The position numbers were made by a program, and so were the translations under genes. A stretch of DNA of 64,000 nucleotides, taken from the NCBI GenBank assembly GCA_965215865.1, contig OZ244125.1, forward strand, positions 2,604,001 through 2,668,000. The letters run 5' to 3'. The stretch comes from Balneola sp040222415 (GTDB lineage: Bacteria > Bacteroidota > Rhodothermia > Balneolales > Balneolaceae). Positions 26,881-36,096 of this stretch are shown piece by piece (within the stretch, counting starts at the first letter, position 1; each line of letters begins with the position of its first letter). The notes beneath the pieces were generated by a model. It did no database searches, was not told the origin of the DNA, and saw nothing but the letters and a program-made list of their open reading frames with translations.

Positions 26881-27794
26881 TGGAAAAATTTAAACAGGAA
26901 GTCGATCTTTATATTCAGTTTATCAAACTAGAGAAAGGCCTTTCTGAAAACTCCATAGCATCCTACAAAAATGATATTAGCAGATATATAGACTTTCTGG
27001 TTTTTAATAAAAAAATTACCGATCTGGGCGGAGTTACACTTACACATATAGAAGACTTTCTTGATTATCTGATCGATTCTGAATGTCTGTCAACTAGTTC
27101 TTTAGCACGAAATATTTCCAGTATCAGAAGTTTTCATGAATTTGCCACTGTTGAAGGGTTTTCTAAAGCTAATCCGGCCGAATTGATTGAACTCCCCAAA
27201 AAAGCAAAAAAATTGCCTGAAGTTCTGGATGTTGTAGAAATCGAAGCTCTGCTTTCATCACCAAATACAGAAAAGCCCGCCGGTATCAGGGATAAAGCTA
27301 TTCTGGAATGTTTATATGGAACCGGCATGCGGGTAAGTGAACTCACCGGACTGGAAATGGATCGTTTGTTTTTCGAAATAGGATTCATCCGGGTTATAGG
27401 AAAAGGAAATAAGGAACGTCTGGTTCCGGTCGGTGAAGTAGCTCAAGAAGCTATTGAACATTATGTGGAACATGTCCGTCCTTTATTTTTTAAACCCAAA
27501 AAAGCCGATAAATCGAAAAACAGAGTGTTCTTAAATCAAAGAGGCGGAGCTTTAACCAGAATGAGCATATGGAATATTGTTCAAAAAGCTGCAAAAGCTG
27601 CAGACATAAAAAAGCCGGTTTATCCGCATATTTTCAGGCATTCATTTGCCACACATTTATTAGAAGGCGGAGCTGACCTGCGTGCGGTACAGGAAATGCT
27701 GGGTCATGCTTCTATTTTGACTACGGAAATTTATACCCATATCGATCGTTCATTTCTGCATCAGGTACACAAAGAATTTCACCCAAGAGCATAA
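26880..27794 (+). CDS. xerD: Tyrosine recombinase XerD/XerC type
   Basis: This 304-residue protein has an N-terminal SAM-like core-binding domain (about 5-95) and a catalytic domain with all the needed residues: R151 (GTGMRVSEL), K175 (IGKGNKER), H250 and R253 (HIFRHSFATHL), H276 (MLGHAS), Y285 (TEIYTHI). Length and motifs fit the housekeeping chromosome-dimer resolvase rather than a phage integrase, and there is no tRNA or phage gene nearby. XerD is more likely than XerC, but I cannot separate them by eye. Confidence 0.92.
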   Translation: MEKFKQEVDLYIQFIKLEKGLSENSIASYKNDISRYIDFLVFNKKITDLGGVTLTHIEDFLDYLIDSECLSTSSLARNISSIRSFHEFATVEGFSKANPAELIELPKKAKKLPEVLDVVEIEALLSSPNTEKPAGIRDKAILECLYGTGMRVSELTGLEMDRLFFEIGFIRVIGKGNKERLVPVGEVAQEAIEHYVEHVRPLFFKPKKADKSKNRVFLNQRGGALTRMSIWNIVQKAAKAADIKKPVYPHIFRHSFATHLLEGGADLRAVQEMLGHASILTTEIYTHIDRSFLHQVHKEFHPRA

Positions 27795-27799
27795 ATATC

Positions 27800-29482
27800 A
27801 TGAAACATATTGCAATATTATTTCTTTTTTTAATTCCTTTCTCCTCTCTATATGGACAATCGCGTTCAACCCAGATTCATGAAAATGGTTTAGTTGTTTC
27901 AGCAGAGGTATATGCTTCAGAAGTAGGAAAACAAATTCTGCAACAAGGCGGAAATGCTGTTGATGCGGCTGTGGCTGTTCAATTTGCATTAGCTGTTACC
28001 CTTCCAAGAGCCGGCAATATCGGCGGCGGTGGTTTCATGGTTCTTCAATTAGCTGATGGTACTTCTACTACTTTGGATTTCAGAGAAAAAGCCCCATCCC
28101 GGGCATCCAGAACAATGTATATAAGAGATGGTGAATTTAAACCTGAGCTAAGCTGGGAAGGTATTCTTGCTGTTGGAGTACCGGGAACAGTGGATGGAAT
28201 GGTAACAGCTTTGGAAAGATATGGCCGAATGCCTTTGGAACTGGTTATTCAGCCGGCCATAGATCTTGCGAAAAACGGATATTATTTGTCTTATGTGCAA
28301 GCTCGCTCGTTAAACAGTCGATTTGAAACTTTTAGCAAGTACGAAGGCTCAAAAAAATACTTTACAAAAGAAGATGGTGTTCCTTTCAATGAAGGAGACC
28401 TGTTAATACAAAAAGATCTGGCTGAGGTTCTTGAACAAGTAGCACGATATGGCAGAGATGGTTTCTATTCAGGTTCCGTTGCAGATGCAATTGTGAGAGA
28501 AATGCGAAAACAAGGAGGATTAATTACTCATTCCGACCTCAGAAATTACAGAAGTAAATGGAGAGAGCCTGTAAAAGCTCGCTTTCAGGATTACGAACTT
28601 TCTATCATGCCGCCTCCAAGTAGCGGAAGTATTGCAGTTGCACAAATTATCGAAATGATGGATGATTATGCTCTGGCGGAACTAGGACATAATTCAGCTG
28701 ACTATGTTCATTTAATGGCGGAATCAATGCGCCGTGCTTTTGCTGACCGCTCTTTTTATTTGGGCGATCCTGATTACTATGATGTTCCGAAACAGGATCT
28801 GATAGATCCTAAATATAATCATGCCAGAATGATAGACTTCTCCATGGATACGATTACTCATTCTTCCTCTCTCTCTCATGGTGAATTTTCGAATAATTAC
28901 GAGTCAGATGAAACCACACACTTTTCTATTGTCGATAAAGATGGAAATGCAGTGGCTGTTACAACAACACTAAATGGTTCTTTCGGTAGCAAAGTAGCCG
29001 TTGATGGAGCCGGATTTCTTTTGAATAATGAGATGGATGATTTTTCAGCACAACCCGGTGAGCCTAATGCATATGGCCTGATAGGTGGGGAAGCTAATGC
29101 AATTGAACCGGGAAAAAGAATGCTTAGCAGCATGACTCCGACTATTGTCACTAAAGATGGAAAAGTAAGAATGATACTGGGAGCTGCCGGTGGACCTAGA
29201 ATTATAACTTCAACATTGCAAAGCTTTTTAAATCTGGCTGTTTTTGGAATGAATGCTCAGGAAGCTATAGCTGCAAACAGAGTTCATCATCAATGGTTGC
29301 CTGATATCCTTTTTTATGAAAACTATGGATTGAGTCCGGATACCATTCGTTTATTAGAACAAAAAGGGCACCAACTCCGGACCATGTCAATTGCCCGGGG
29401 ACATATTATTTATGTAGATCAGGAAGGGAAAAAATCAAGCGGTGTAGATCCCCGAGGAGATGGACATGCCGCAGGTTATTGA
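27800..29482 (+). CDS. ggt: Gamma-glutamyltransferase
   Basis: This 560-residue precursor has a signal peptide (1-20). The self-cleaving nucleophile is the second threonine of DETTHFSIVDKDGN (T373), which splits it into large and small subunits. Other landmarks are GNAVDAAVAVQFAL near the start and MLSSMTPTIV in the small subunit. The periplasmic enzyme cleaves glutathione and gamma-glutamyl peptides. The gene starts 5 bp after xerD, so it may be cotranscribed, and converges with ytxJ. Glutamate released here could connect with 5-oxoproline metabolism encoded elsewhere in the window, but that is only a thought. Confidence 0.96.
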   Translation: MKHIAILFLFLIPFSSLYGQSRSTQIHENGLVVSAEVYASEVGKQILQQGGNAVDAAVAVQFALAVTLPRAGNIGGGGFMVLQLADGTSTTLDFREKAPSRASRTMYIRDGEFKPELSWEGILAVGVPGTVDGMVTALERYGRMPLELVIQPAIDLAKNGYYLSYVQARSLNSRFETFSKYEGSKKYFTKEDGVPFNEGDLLIQKDLAEVLEQVARYGRDGFYSGSVADAIVREMRKQGGLITHSDLRNYRSKWREPVKARFQDYELSIMPPPSSGSIAVAQIIEMMDDYALAELGHNSADYVHLMAESMRRAFADRSFYLGDPDYYDVPKQDLIDPKYNHARMIDFSMDTITHSSSLSHGEFSNNYESDETTHFSIVDKDGNAVAVTTTLNGSFGSKVAVDGAGFLLNNEMDDFSAQPGEPNAYGLIGGEANAIEPGKRMLSSMTPTIVTKDGKVRMILGAAGGPRIITSTLQSFLNLAVFGMNAQEAIAANRVHHQWLPDILFYENYGLSPDTIRLLEQKGHQLRTMSIARGHIIYVDQEGKKSSGVDPRGDGHAAGY

Positions 29483-29490
29483 TTTGTAAT

Positions 29491-29847
29491 CTAAATATGA
29501 CTTAATACATTCTTCGCACTTACTGAATTATGTGAATCGTGCCAGATCACTTCTCCCTGATTCAAGACAAATATTTGAGGTGATTCATGTCTCACATTAA
29601 CTTTTTCTGCAAAACTTTTTGAAACAGAGCGTTCGCTGATTACATCTATTAAATGAAAATCAATTTCCGGATTTTCAAGAAGTTCGGGATCATTCAAATT
29701 TCGAAGAGCAAAATAGCTTACACCACAACTGGGACTATGCTTGTACACTATTTGCAATCGATTAAAAGAGCTTTTTATTACAGCATCGATATCATCTTCA
29801 GTATGAATAATATTCCAGACAGTACTTTCCTCAGAAGGTGGCTCCAC
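29491..29847 (-). CDS. ytxJ: YtxJ-like monothiol bacilliredoxin
   Basis: This 118-residue thioredoxin-fold protein has a single cysteine in the active-site loop YKHSPSCGVS, where thioredoxins have CxxC, plus the conserved cis-Pro region HESPQIFVL. This fits YtxJ, a redox protein of the bacillithiol system that removes bacillithiol from protein thiols. It is cytosolic, with no signal peptide. It converges with ggt. No bacillithiol synthesis gene is in the window. Confidence 0.85.
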   Translation of the reverse strand: MEPPSEESTVWNIIHTEDDIDAVIKSSFNRLQIVYKHSPSCGVSYFALRNLNDPELLENPEIDFHLIDVISERSVSKSFAEKVNVRHESPQIFVLNQGEVIWHDSHNSVSAKNVLSHI

Positions 29848-29990
29848 TCCGGTAAATGCTTTAGTTATTGTATTAAAAAAAGCCCATATTCCTCTTTTTT
29901 CGTTAATATATTACAAATCAATGTATTAATGGAACTTGTAAAAGGATTCTGCCATTGTAAAGAGTATAACAAATAAATTACTTACTGATT

Positions 29991-30695
29991 ATGGATACAA
30001 ACTTAAAAGGATACTGGTTAGGTCATTCGGCATTTAAATTTATAAGCCAAAGCGGAAGCATAATTTATGTCGACCCCTTTCTTAAAGACAATCCTTCTAC
30101 TCCTGAGGAATACAAAGAAATTACAGAAGCTGATTATATACTTCTTACACACGGACACGAAGACCATGTAGGAGATACTTTAGAAATTGCAAAGAATACC
30201 GGATGTAAAGTAGCTGGTATAGTTGAGCTGATCGGTCTCTTACAAAAGAAAGGGCTAAGTGAAGAACAGGCAGTTCCTTTTAATAAAGGCGGCACGGTTC
30301 GTTTTGATGATTTTTCTGTAACTATGGTTTCAGCTAATCACAGTTCTTCTTTTGATGGTGAATACGCCGGCGACCCAGCAGGCTTGGTTCTATCCTTTGA
30401 AGATGATCTATGTATTTATCATATGGGTGATACCAATATCTTTTCTGATTTGGCTTTATATGGAGAGTTATATGAACCACATGTTGTACTGGCTCCGATT
30501 GGCGATCATTTCACTATGGGACCACAAGAAGCTGCATATGCTGTAGAAATGGTAAATCCAACTATCGCCGTTCCAATACACTATGGAACCTGGCCTCCCA
30601 TCGATTCAGATCCGAATGAGTTTAAAGAAATTCTTGAAGATATTTCTGAAGTGGAAGTGATTGTAGCTACAGCAGGTAAGGATTTCTTAAACTAG
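29991..30695 (+). CDS. UPF0173 metal-dependent hydrolase (YtkL type)
   Basis: This 234-residue metallo-beta-lactamase-fold protein has the metal motif HGHEDH (in LLTHGHEDHVGD), a second histidine in VSANHSSS, and an aspartate in HMGDTNIFSD. Length and the opening KGYWLGHSAFKF match the UPF0173 family. It is cytosolic. The natural substrate of this family is not established. It converges with the aspartyl protease gene. Confidence 0.9.
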   Translation: MDTNLKGYWLGHSAFKFISQSGSIIYVDPFLKDNPSTPEEYKEITEADYILLTHGHEDHVGDTLEIAKNTGCKVAGIVELIGLLQKKGLSEEQAVPFNKGGTVRFDDFSVTMVSANHSSSFDGEYAGDPAGLVLSFEDDLCIYHMGDTNIFSDLALYGELYEPHVVLAPIGDHFTMGPQEAAYAVEMVNPTIAVPIHYGTWPPIDSDPNEFKEILEDISEVEVIVATAGKDFLN

Positions 30696-30706
30696 ATAAA
30701 TCAAAT

Positions 30707-32074
30707 TTAAGGGACGCTGTAGTCTAGCTTTAAAATATCTTCTAATTCCAGTTTAAAATTTATAAAAGTAGAGTTTCGCTTTACGTTTATGATAATATTT
30801 TTTTTATCGAACGTATTTATTTTGTCAAGCAGTTCACTTAGTGAATATTGATAAACATTTTTGTAGTCTACTTTTATAATTATATCGTCTTTTTGTAAGC
30901 CTGCCTTATCAGCGGGTGAATCCGGTCTTACTTTAGAAACCACATAAAATGGTAATTCTAAAACCGGTGTTATTATTTCCAAACCACTAATATTGTACTT
31001 AAATTTTTCCCGGAATCTTCTATTCCTTCTTATCAACATACTCTCATCTCTGTAATTGTATATTATATCAAACCTTTTTAAAAAGTCTGCTCCTAGACTT
31101 CCGTTTCTAGAGCCTCTATCAATAGCCAAATCCACTGCCTCTAAATCCGGGAAAGCTAGAATCGGTTCTTTAACTTCAAAGCCCTTCAGCTCAACTTTTC
31201 TGGCTTTTCCTATCTTTCCATAAATCTCCCCACTTAATCCGCTACCTAAATAGGTTTCTATGTGGTTTGAAGGAATCACAACATTCTTTGAGATCTCCGG
31301 ATACAAAAAAATTGTATGACTTGCCCCCGAGTCAATCAGTAACCTCGCATCAAGTTTAGTATTGTTACTTTGAGTAATAGTAAGATCTGCATAAACTTTA
31401 TTGTCTTGACTGTGTAAAGGTACGTACGTCCATGACTCATCATTTTTTCTTTCTAAATATTTTTCTTCAAAAGCATCCGGGTCATGTAAATAAATTTTCT
31501 TTCTTTCATAATCAGCTTCAACTATAAAGTTTTTAAATATATCATAACCTAGCAACCCGTTGATCTGTGTTCCCATAAAGTGAGAAAGGTTAAAAGTGTC
31601 TTCCAGAAGAACCACAATAGTTTGATTCTCACCTTCAATGCCATCAAGGAAAATTTCGTTGCCTCTCGAAATTAAAGCTGAAATTGAACCAGAGTTTCCA
31701 AGTCCATTTAATTCTACATCTCCCTGATAAGAAATTCTAAAACTTTGGTCACTACCCAATTCCGTGATGATGGTTCTACCTGCCCCGGTATCAAGAATAA
31801 ATTTTAATTCTTCAGAGTCATTAATCCTTAAAGAAATTACAATTAGATTGTTGATCAATTCAAAAGGAACTGAAATAGTGCCTTTATATGGGTCAACTAT
31901 ACGGATATCTCTGTTTTCACGATCACCTTCTAAAAGTTCACGATTTCCCTGAAAAAGTTTACTTGAACACCCTACTAAAAATATAACCGCAATAAACAGA
32001 GCAACCGAGTTAAGGAAATTTTGCCTTACTTGATGTCTGAACAGATACTTACTTATTGCAGATATTTTTAGCAT
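30707..32074 (-). CDS. Retropepsin-like aspartyl protease with two DTG/DSG motifs and a PDZ domain
   Basis: From the ATG at 32074 the protein has 455 residues; the frame extends to a TTG at 32122. Its N-terminus is basic, then hydrophobic, ending in VGCSSK, a lipobox-like site, so it is probably a lipoprotein. Two aspartyl protease half-domains are visible: FILDTGAGRTII and LLIDSGASHTIF. A C-terminal PDZ domain follows (about 375-450; RPDSPADKAGLQKDDII). Two catalytic motifs in one chain suggest an internal pseudo-dimer. Likely role: periplasmic protein processing or quality control. The substrate is unknown. Confidence 0.85.
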   Translation of the reverse strand: MLKISAISKYLFRHQVRQNFLNSVALFIAVIFLVGCSSKLFQGNRELLEGDRENRDIRIVDPYKGTISVPFELINNLIVISLRINDSEELKFILDTGAGRTIITELGSDQSFRISYQGDVELNGLGNSGSISALISRGNEIFLDGIEGENQTIVVLLEDTFNLSHFMGTQINGLLGYDIFKNFIVEADYERKKIYLHDPDAFEEKYLERKNDESWTYVPLHSQDNKVYADLTITQSNNTKLDARLLIDSGASHTIFLYPEISKNVVIPSNHIETYLGSGLSGEIYGKIGKARKVELKGFEVKEPILAFPDLEAVDLAIDRGSRNGSLGADFLKRFDIIYNYRDESMLIRRNRRFREKFKYNISGLEIITPVLELPFYVVSKVRPDSPADKAGLQKDDIIIKVDYKNVYQYSLSELLDKINTFDKKNIIINVKRNSTFINFKLELEDILKLDYSVP

Positions 32075-32120
32075 AACTGAAAAGTTCTTTACTCTATTTA
32101 CTAAAAAAATACATCTGTAC

Positions 32121-32151
32121 AAAACCTATTGGATTTAATCCTATCGGTTTT
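32121..32151 (-). terminator. Near-palindromic hairpin after the TPR gene
   Basis: Fifteen-base arms (32121-32135 and 32137-32151) match with two mismatches around a single base and end in T/A runs. It lies 57 bp past the TPR gene stop and upstream of the protease ATG, so it is a likely terminator. Confidence 0.5.
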
Positions 32152-32207
32152 TAAAATTTCTCACCCAATATTCCGTAAGTATTTTCAACCTGAATGAAAT
32201 ACCATTC

Positions 32208-33785
32208 TTAAAATCTAGAACCTCTTATCCAGGTATCTGACCTTTTCCAGCTGTTTTGAAACTGTAGATTTAATTCTGAGTCATTCTTACCCTGAGCTTT
32301 TAAAGCTTGCTGGATTCCAAATAAAGACCAGCCGTTATTCGGATGATTTTCTAACTCTTCTTTATATACTTCTGTTGCACGTTCAAATTCTTCTATTTCC
32401 AGTAAAAATGCTCCATACCAATGTCTTGGAGAAAATGGTATCGGTTCGGGTTCATCATACGCTAAAGAATCATAGTATTTGATTGCCTGCTTAAATGATT
32501 CTTCAGCTTTTACAAGCTCTCCCCTAGACCATAAAATTTCTCCTTCTAAAATATATCCTACTGTACTCAAAAGATTTTCTGCGGAATGAAACCTGAATCT
32601 CGCTGAAGAAGATGACGCTTCTTCTAAAATTTTTTCTTTCATCTCCGTTGCTTTCTCTTCATCACCACTTTTTAATGAAGCATATCCCTGTGCAAAATCC
32701 CACATTCCGCCATGAATGGAATGAGAGGGCCTTTTTTCAATAGCCGGTACTTCATCAAATCTTCCAAATCGGATCAATGTCAGTACATGATACATGTTAT
32801 TTCCGGTTAGTTTGGCGTAATCCTTCCCTGCTTGTATTGCTAATGCTCCTTGTCCGTCCATACTTGCAGCAAAAGCAAGCATATGAAGATTATGAGAAGG
32901 ATAAATTGCAAACCCTTCCCCAACCGAGGCTTTCATATCAGAATGCCAAGCCATGATATTTGCAGTCACAGCATCTCCCCAACGACCGATTTCATTCCAT
33001 GTATGCGAAGGCATATGATTTATATGACTGGCTCCCGGAATTGAGGTCCCAATATATTCAGCGCATGGTTCAGCCCATTCAGGATTTTGAGTTGATTCTG
33101 TTGCATGGATGTACAAATGACAAGCTCCCGGATGTTTGATATCTGTTTCTAAGATCTCTTCCAGCACAGAATGGAGTTTTTCCACATCAGGATCATTTAC
33201 ATCTCTGGTTCCTCTTCGGGGCTCTAGTAAAAACAAAGATTCAGCATACAAAGTAGCTATATCAAGATCATTCGGATATTTGCGAGACAACTCCGCCATT
33301 CTTTTTGAGTAAATAGTGTCCTGAACCGCTCTGTTTTCCCTGTCATAATCTTTAACATATCTAACCGAAAAGGCTTTTATAAGATCTTTTTCTTTTTCAC
33401 TTCCGTAATTCTGAGAAACATTAATAGCTTCCTGAATTTTCTCATAGGCTCTGGGAGCCTCAGCATCTGTCATTGCACCGTTCAGATACGATCCCCACGC
33501 CCATGCTTCTCCCCAATAACAAACTGCGCAATCAGGATCAGCTTTTTGAGCTTCCCTAAAGGAACGGGCTGCATCAACTTTTGTGAATGCATACATCATC
33601 TGAAAACCCTGATTGAAATAGGCTTGAGCTTTTTCGTTTTCGGATGAGATCGGATATTCAAAATCTCCCAAAGCGACATCAAAAAGAGGAATCGGTTCAT
33701 CAAAACTAGAAGGATAATTTACATCCTGAGACATCACAATAATCGGAAAGACAGAAATCAACATTAAAAGAATAACTTTTCTCAT
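32208..33785 (-). CDS. Secreted tetratricopeptide-repeat protein
   Basis: This 525-residue protein has a signal peptide (1-20). TPR-like helices are spread through the sequence, for example AYFNQGFQMMYAFTKVDAA, the Cys pair in DPDCAVCYWGEAWAWG, and C-terminal ELVKAEESFKQAIKYYD. Between them are His-rich segments (HLYIHATES, SHINHMPSHTWNEIGRWGD). Similar proteins are common in Bacteroidota with no known activity. No operon partner is evident: the protease gene downstream is separated by a hairpin, and TerC is divergent. Confidence 0.85.
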   Translation of the reverse strand: MRKVILLMLISVFPIIVMSQDVNYPSSFDEPIPLFDVALGDFEYPISSENEKAQAYFNQGFQMMYAFTKVDAARSFREAQKADPDCAVCYWGEAWAWGSYLNGAMTDAEAPRAYEKIQEAINVSQNYGSEKEKDLIKAFSVRYVKDYDRENRAVQDTIYSKRMAELSRKYPNDLDIATLYAESLFLLEPRRGTRDVNDPDVEKLHSVLEEILETDIKHPGACHLYIHATESTQNPEWAEPCAEYIGTSIPGASHINHMPSHTWNEIGRWGDAVTANIMAWHSDMKASVGEGFAIYPSHNLHMLAFAASMDGQGALAIQAGKDYAKLTGNNMYHVLTLIRFGRFDEVPAIEKRPSHSIHGGMWDFAQGYASLKSGDEEKATEMKEKILEEASSSSARFRFHSAENLLSTVGYILEGEILWSRGELVKAEESFKQAIKYYDSLAYDEPEPIPFSPRHWYGAFLLEIEEFERATEVYKEELENHPNNGWSLFGIQQALKAQGKNDSELNLQFQNSWKRSDTWIRGSRF

Positions 33786-33915
33786 AGCAAAAATTTAGAA
33801 TGACATTTACAGATTATAATAGATAAACACCTTCTAAAAAGTAAATGTTTGTACCCTGACATTTGACCCTATGTTGTATATCTTCAGACAAAACTAATTT
33901 TTTAAACAAACTTCA

Positions 33916-34635
33916 ATGGCTGATCTGATAGGTGTTTTTGCTTTAATTGTAGGACTTGAGCTCGTTCTCGGTGTTGATAATATTCTTGTTATTACAATCC
34001 TTGTAAGTCGGCTTGAGGAAAAATACCAACAACGCGCAAGAGTAATAGGGCTTGTTCTTGCTATGGTTGCACGAATTGTTTTACTGTTTTTACTCCTCCA
34101 GCTTACCGAACTGACGAACCCAATTGTGATGGGTTTATCCGTAAGAGATCTAATACTAATTTCCGGTGGTTTGTTTCTACTCTATAAAGCCGTTAAAGAA
34201 ATTCACAATACAATTGAACTAAAAGACGAACATGACGCAGCTAAAAATGTCAAGGACTCATTCAGCTCGGTAATTACACAAATTGTATTGCTGGATATGG
34301 TTTTCTCCGTTGATTCAGTAATAACAGCAATCGGCTTAACGGATGTAGTCTGGGTTATAGTTACAGCAGTGATCTTAGCATTTGTTGTGATCTTAATTTT
34401 TGCTAAACCAATTGGTGAATTCATTCTGGATAACCCCGCTTTAAAAATTCTTGCGCTCTCATTTTTGATCACTATTGGAATAACTATTTTTATGGAAGGC
34501 TTGCACAAAGAAGTCCCTAAAGCGTATATCTACCTGCCCATGGGCTTTGCTTTGTTTGTGGAACTGCTTCAAATGCGGTATTCGAAAAATAAACAAGATT
34601 ATAATCAGGAACTCAAAGACAAACTTCCTGATTAA
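33916..34635 (+). CDS. TerC family integral membrane protein
   Basis: This 239-residue protein has about seven membrane helices and the two conserved acidic motifs of the family: ELVLGVDNILVI near the N-terminus and MVFSVDSVITAIGL in the middle. TerC/YgdQ proteins have been linked to metal ion handling, including manganese efflux for exported enzymes; the precise ion cannot be read from sequence. It seems to be transcribed alone. Confidence 0.9.
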   Translation: MADLIGVFALIVGLELVLGVDNILVITILVSRLEEKYQQRARVIGLVLAMVARIVLLFLLLQLTELTNPIVMGLSVRDLILISGGLFLLYKAVKEIHNTIELKDEHDAAKNVKDSFSSVITQIVLLDMVFSVDSVITAIGLTDVVWVIVTAVILAFVVILIFAKPIGEFILDNPALKILALSFLITIGITIFMEGLHKEVPKAYIYLPMGFALFVELLQMRYSKNKQDYNQELKDKLPD

Positions 34636-34749
34636 GTATTATTGATCAGAAAATTGTCCGGCATAGATTTCAGCCGATGAGCAAACTTTTACTTTTTTAA
34701 AGAACGCACATCAGTATAATTCTTCAAATACTAACCATCACTTTTACCC

Positions 34750-36042
34750 ATGAGATTCTTTTTAATTCCTGTTCTGTTTCTTCTAATTCAATGCCAATCT
34801 GAACCTTACGAATTCAACGAAGATAATTCTTCTGAAATTCTCAGAACTTTAAGCTCTGATGATATGCGGGGACGACAAGCTTTTACTCCTGACATCGACA
34901 AGGCAGCTGATTTTATAAGCGACAAGTTTAACCAAATGGATTTGGATAAACTTGATAGTGAATCTGATTATTTACAAAACTTTGAAGTTCTGTCTATAAA
35001 AATAAAAAGTGCTGACATCGAGGTTGGAGGAACTCAGGTAAGCCCAAATGACTTTTTTATCCTTGGTGATACTTCAACTATAGAATGGGCTGAGACCAAC
35101 CAAATTGAAGCTATTCAAATTGCTAAGGGTGAGAACTTTCAGCAAAGATTTAATGAGATACGTGAAAATACTGCTGAAGCTTTTGTTTATGTAGATGAAA
35201 GTCATGAAGCAATTTTCAGACGATACCAACCTTTTTTCTCCAGAGCCTCCAGAACATTCCCGGATGATCAGTCTCCAAATAAGATCTTTGTACTAACGTC
35301 AAAATCTTCAGAAACTGCATTTAACGCATATATCACAAAAGAGACTGAGCGCCTTGAACTCGCCAATGTTGTAGGCAAGATTGAAGGAAATCGAAAAGAT
35401 GAATATGTGGTTTTTTCAGCTCATTATGATCATATCGGTGTGAGACAGCCAAATGCTGCAAATGCAGATTCTATTGCGAACGGTGCAAACGATAACGCAT
35501 CGGGAACCACAGCTGTGATAGAATTGGCGAAGTATTTTAAAAGTAAGGGTACTCCTGAAAGAACTTTATTATTTGTTGCTTTCACTGCCGAAGAATCAGG
35601 TGGGTATGGTTCGCAATATTTTTCCAAACAACTAGAACCTGAACAGATCATGGCAATGTTCAATATCGAAATGATCGGAAAACCGGCTGTTGAAGGACCA
35701 AACACTGCCTGGATAACCGGATTTGAAAAATCTAGTTTTGGAGAGCTGTTGCAAAAAAGTGCGGAAGGCACAATTTACGAATTTTATCCGGATCCTTACC
35801 CGAATCAGAACCTTTTTTATCGTTCAGATAATGCCACTTTAGCAAGATTAGGGGTTCCTGCTCACACAATAAGTACAACTCCAATTGATGTAGATCCCGA
35901 TTACCATCAGGTTTCTGATGAATTTGAAACAATTGATATTGCTCATTTAACGAATACAATTCGTGCTATTTCACAGGCAGCCGTAGGTATAGTTTCAGGT
36001 CAGGATACTCCAACCAGGGTAGATGCTTCTCAATTAAACTAG
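34750..36042 (+). CDS. M28 family zinc aminopeptidase
   Basis: This 430-residue protein shows the two-zinc ligand pattern: histidine and aspartate in FSAHYDHIG, aspartate in NGANDNASGTTA, the catalytic and ligand glutamates in AFTAEESGGYG, the downstream aspartate region RSDNATL, and a final histidine in PDYHQVSDE. The hydrophobic N-terminus ends in LLIQC, which could be a lipoprotein site, but glutamine before the cysteine is unusual. It probably releases amino acids from peptides in the periplasm or outside the cell. It lies 54 bp upstream of the dienelactone hydrolase gene. Confidence 0.9.
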   Translation: MRFFLIPVLFLLIQCQSEPYEFNEDNSSEILRTLSSDDMRGRQAFTPDIDKAADFISDKFNQMDLDKLDSESDYLQNFEVLSIKIKSADIEVGGTQVSPNDFFILGDTSTIEWAETNQIEAIQIAKGENFQQRFNEIRENTAEAFVYVDESHEAIFRRYQPFFSRASRTFPDDQSPNKIFVLTSKSSETAFNAYITKETERLELANVVGKIEGNRKDEYVVFSAHYDHIGVRQPNAANADSIANGANDNASGTTAVIELAKYFKSKGTPERTLLFVAFTAEESGGYGSQYFSKQLEPEQIMAMFNIEMIGKPAVEGPNTAWITGFEKSSFGELLQKSAEGTIYEFYPDPYPNQNLFYRSDNATLARLGVPAHTISTTPIDVDPDYHQVSDEFETIDIAHLTNTIRAISQAAVGIVSGQDTPTRVDASQLN

Positions 36043-36096
36043 ACTTTATCGTTTCAAAAAAGTAAAATGAAGCTTTCGTAACTCAATGATACTACT

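Noticed and set aside
26880..27794. Tyrosine recombinase as part of an integrated element
   Set aside because: Length and context match housekeeping XerD; no tRNA, att repeats or phage genes nearby.
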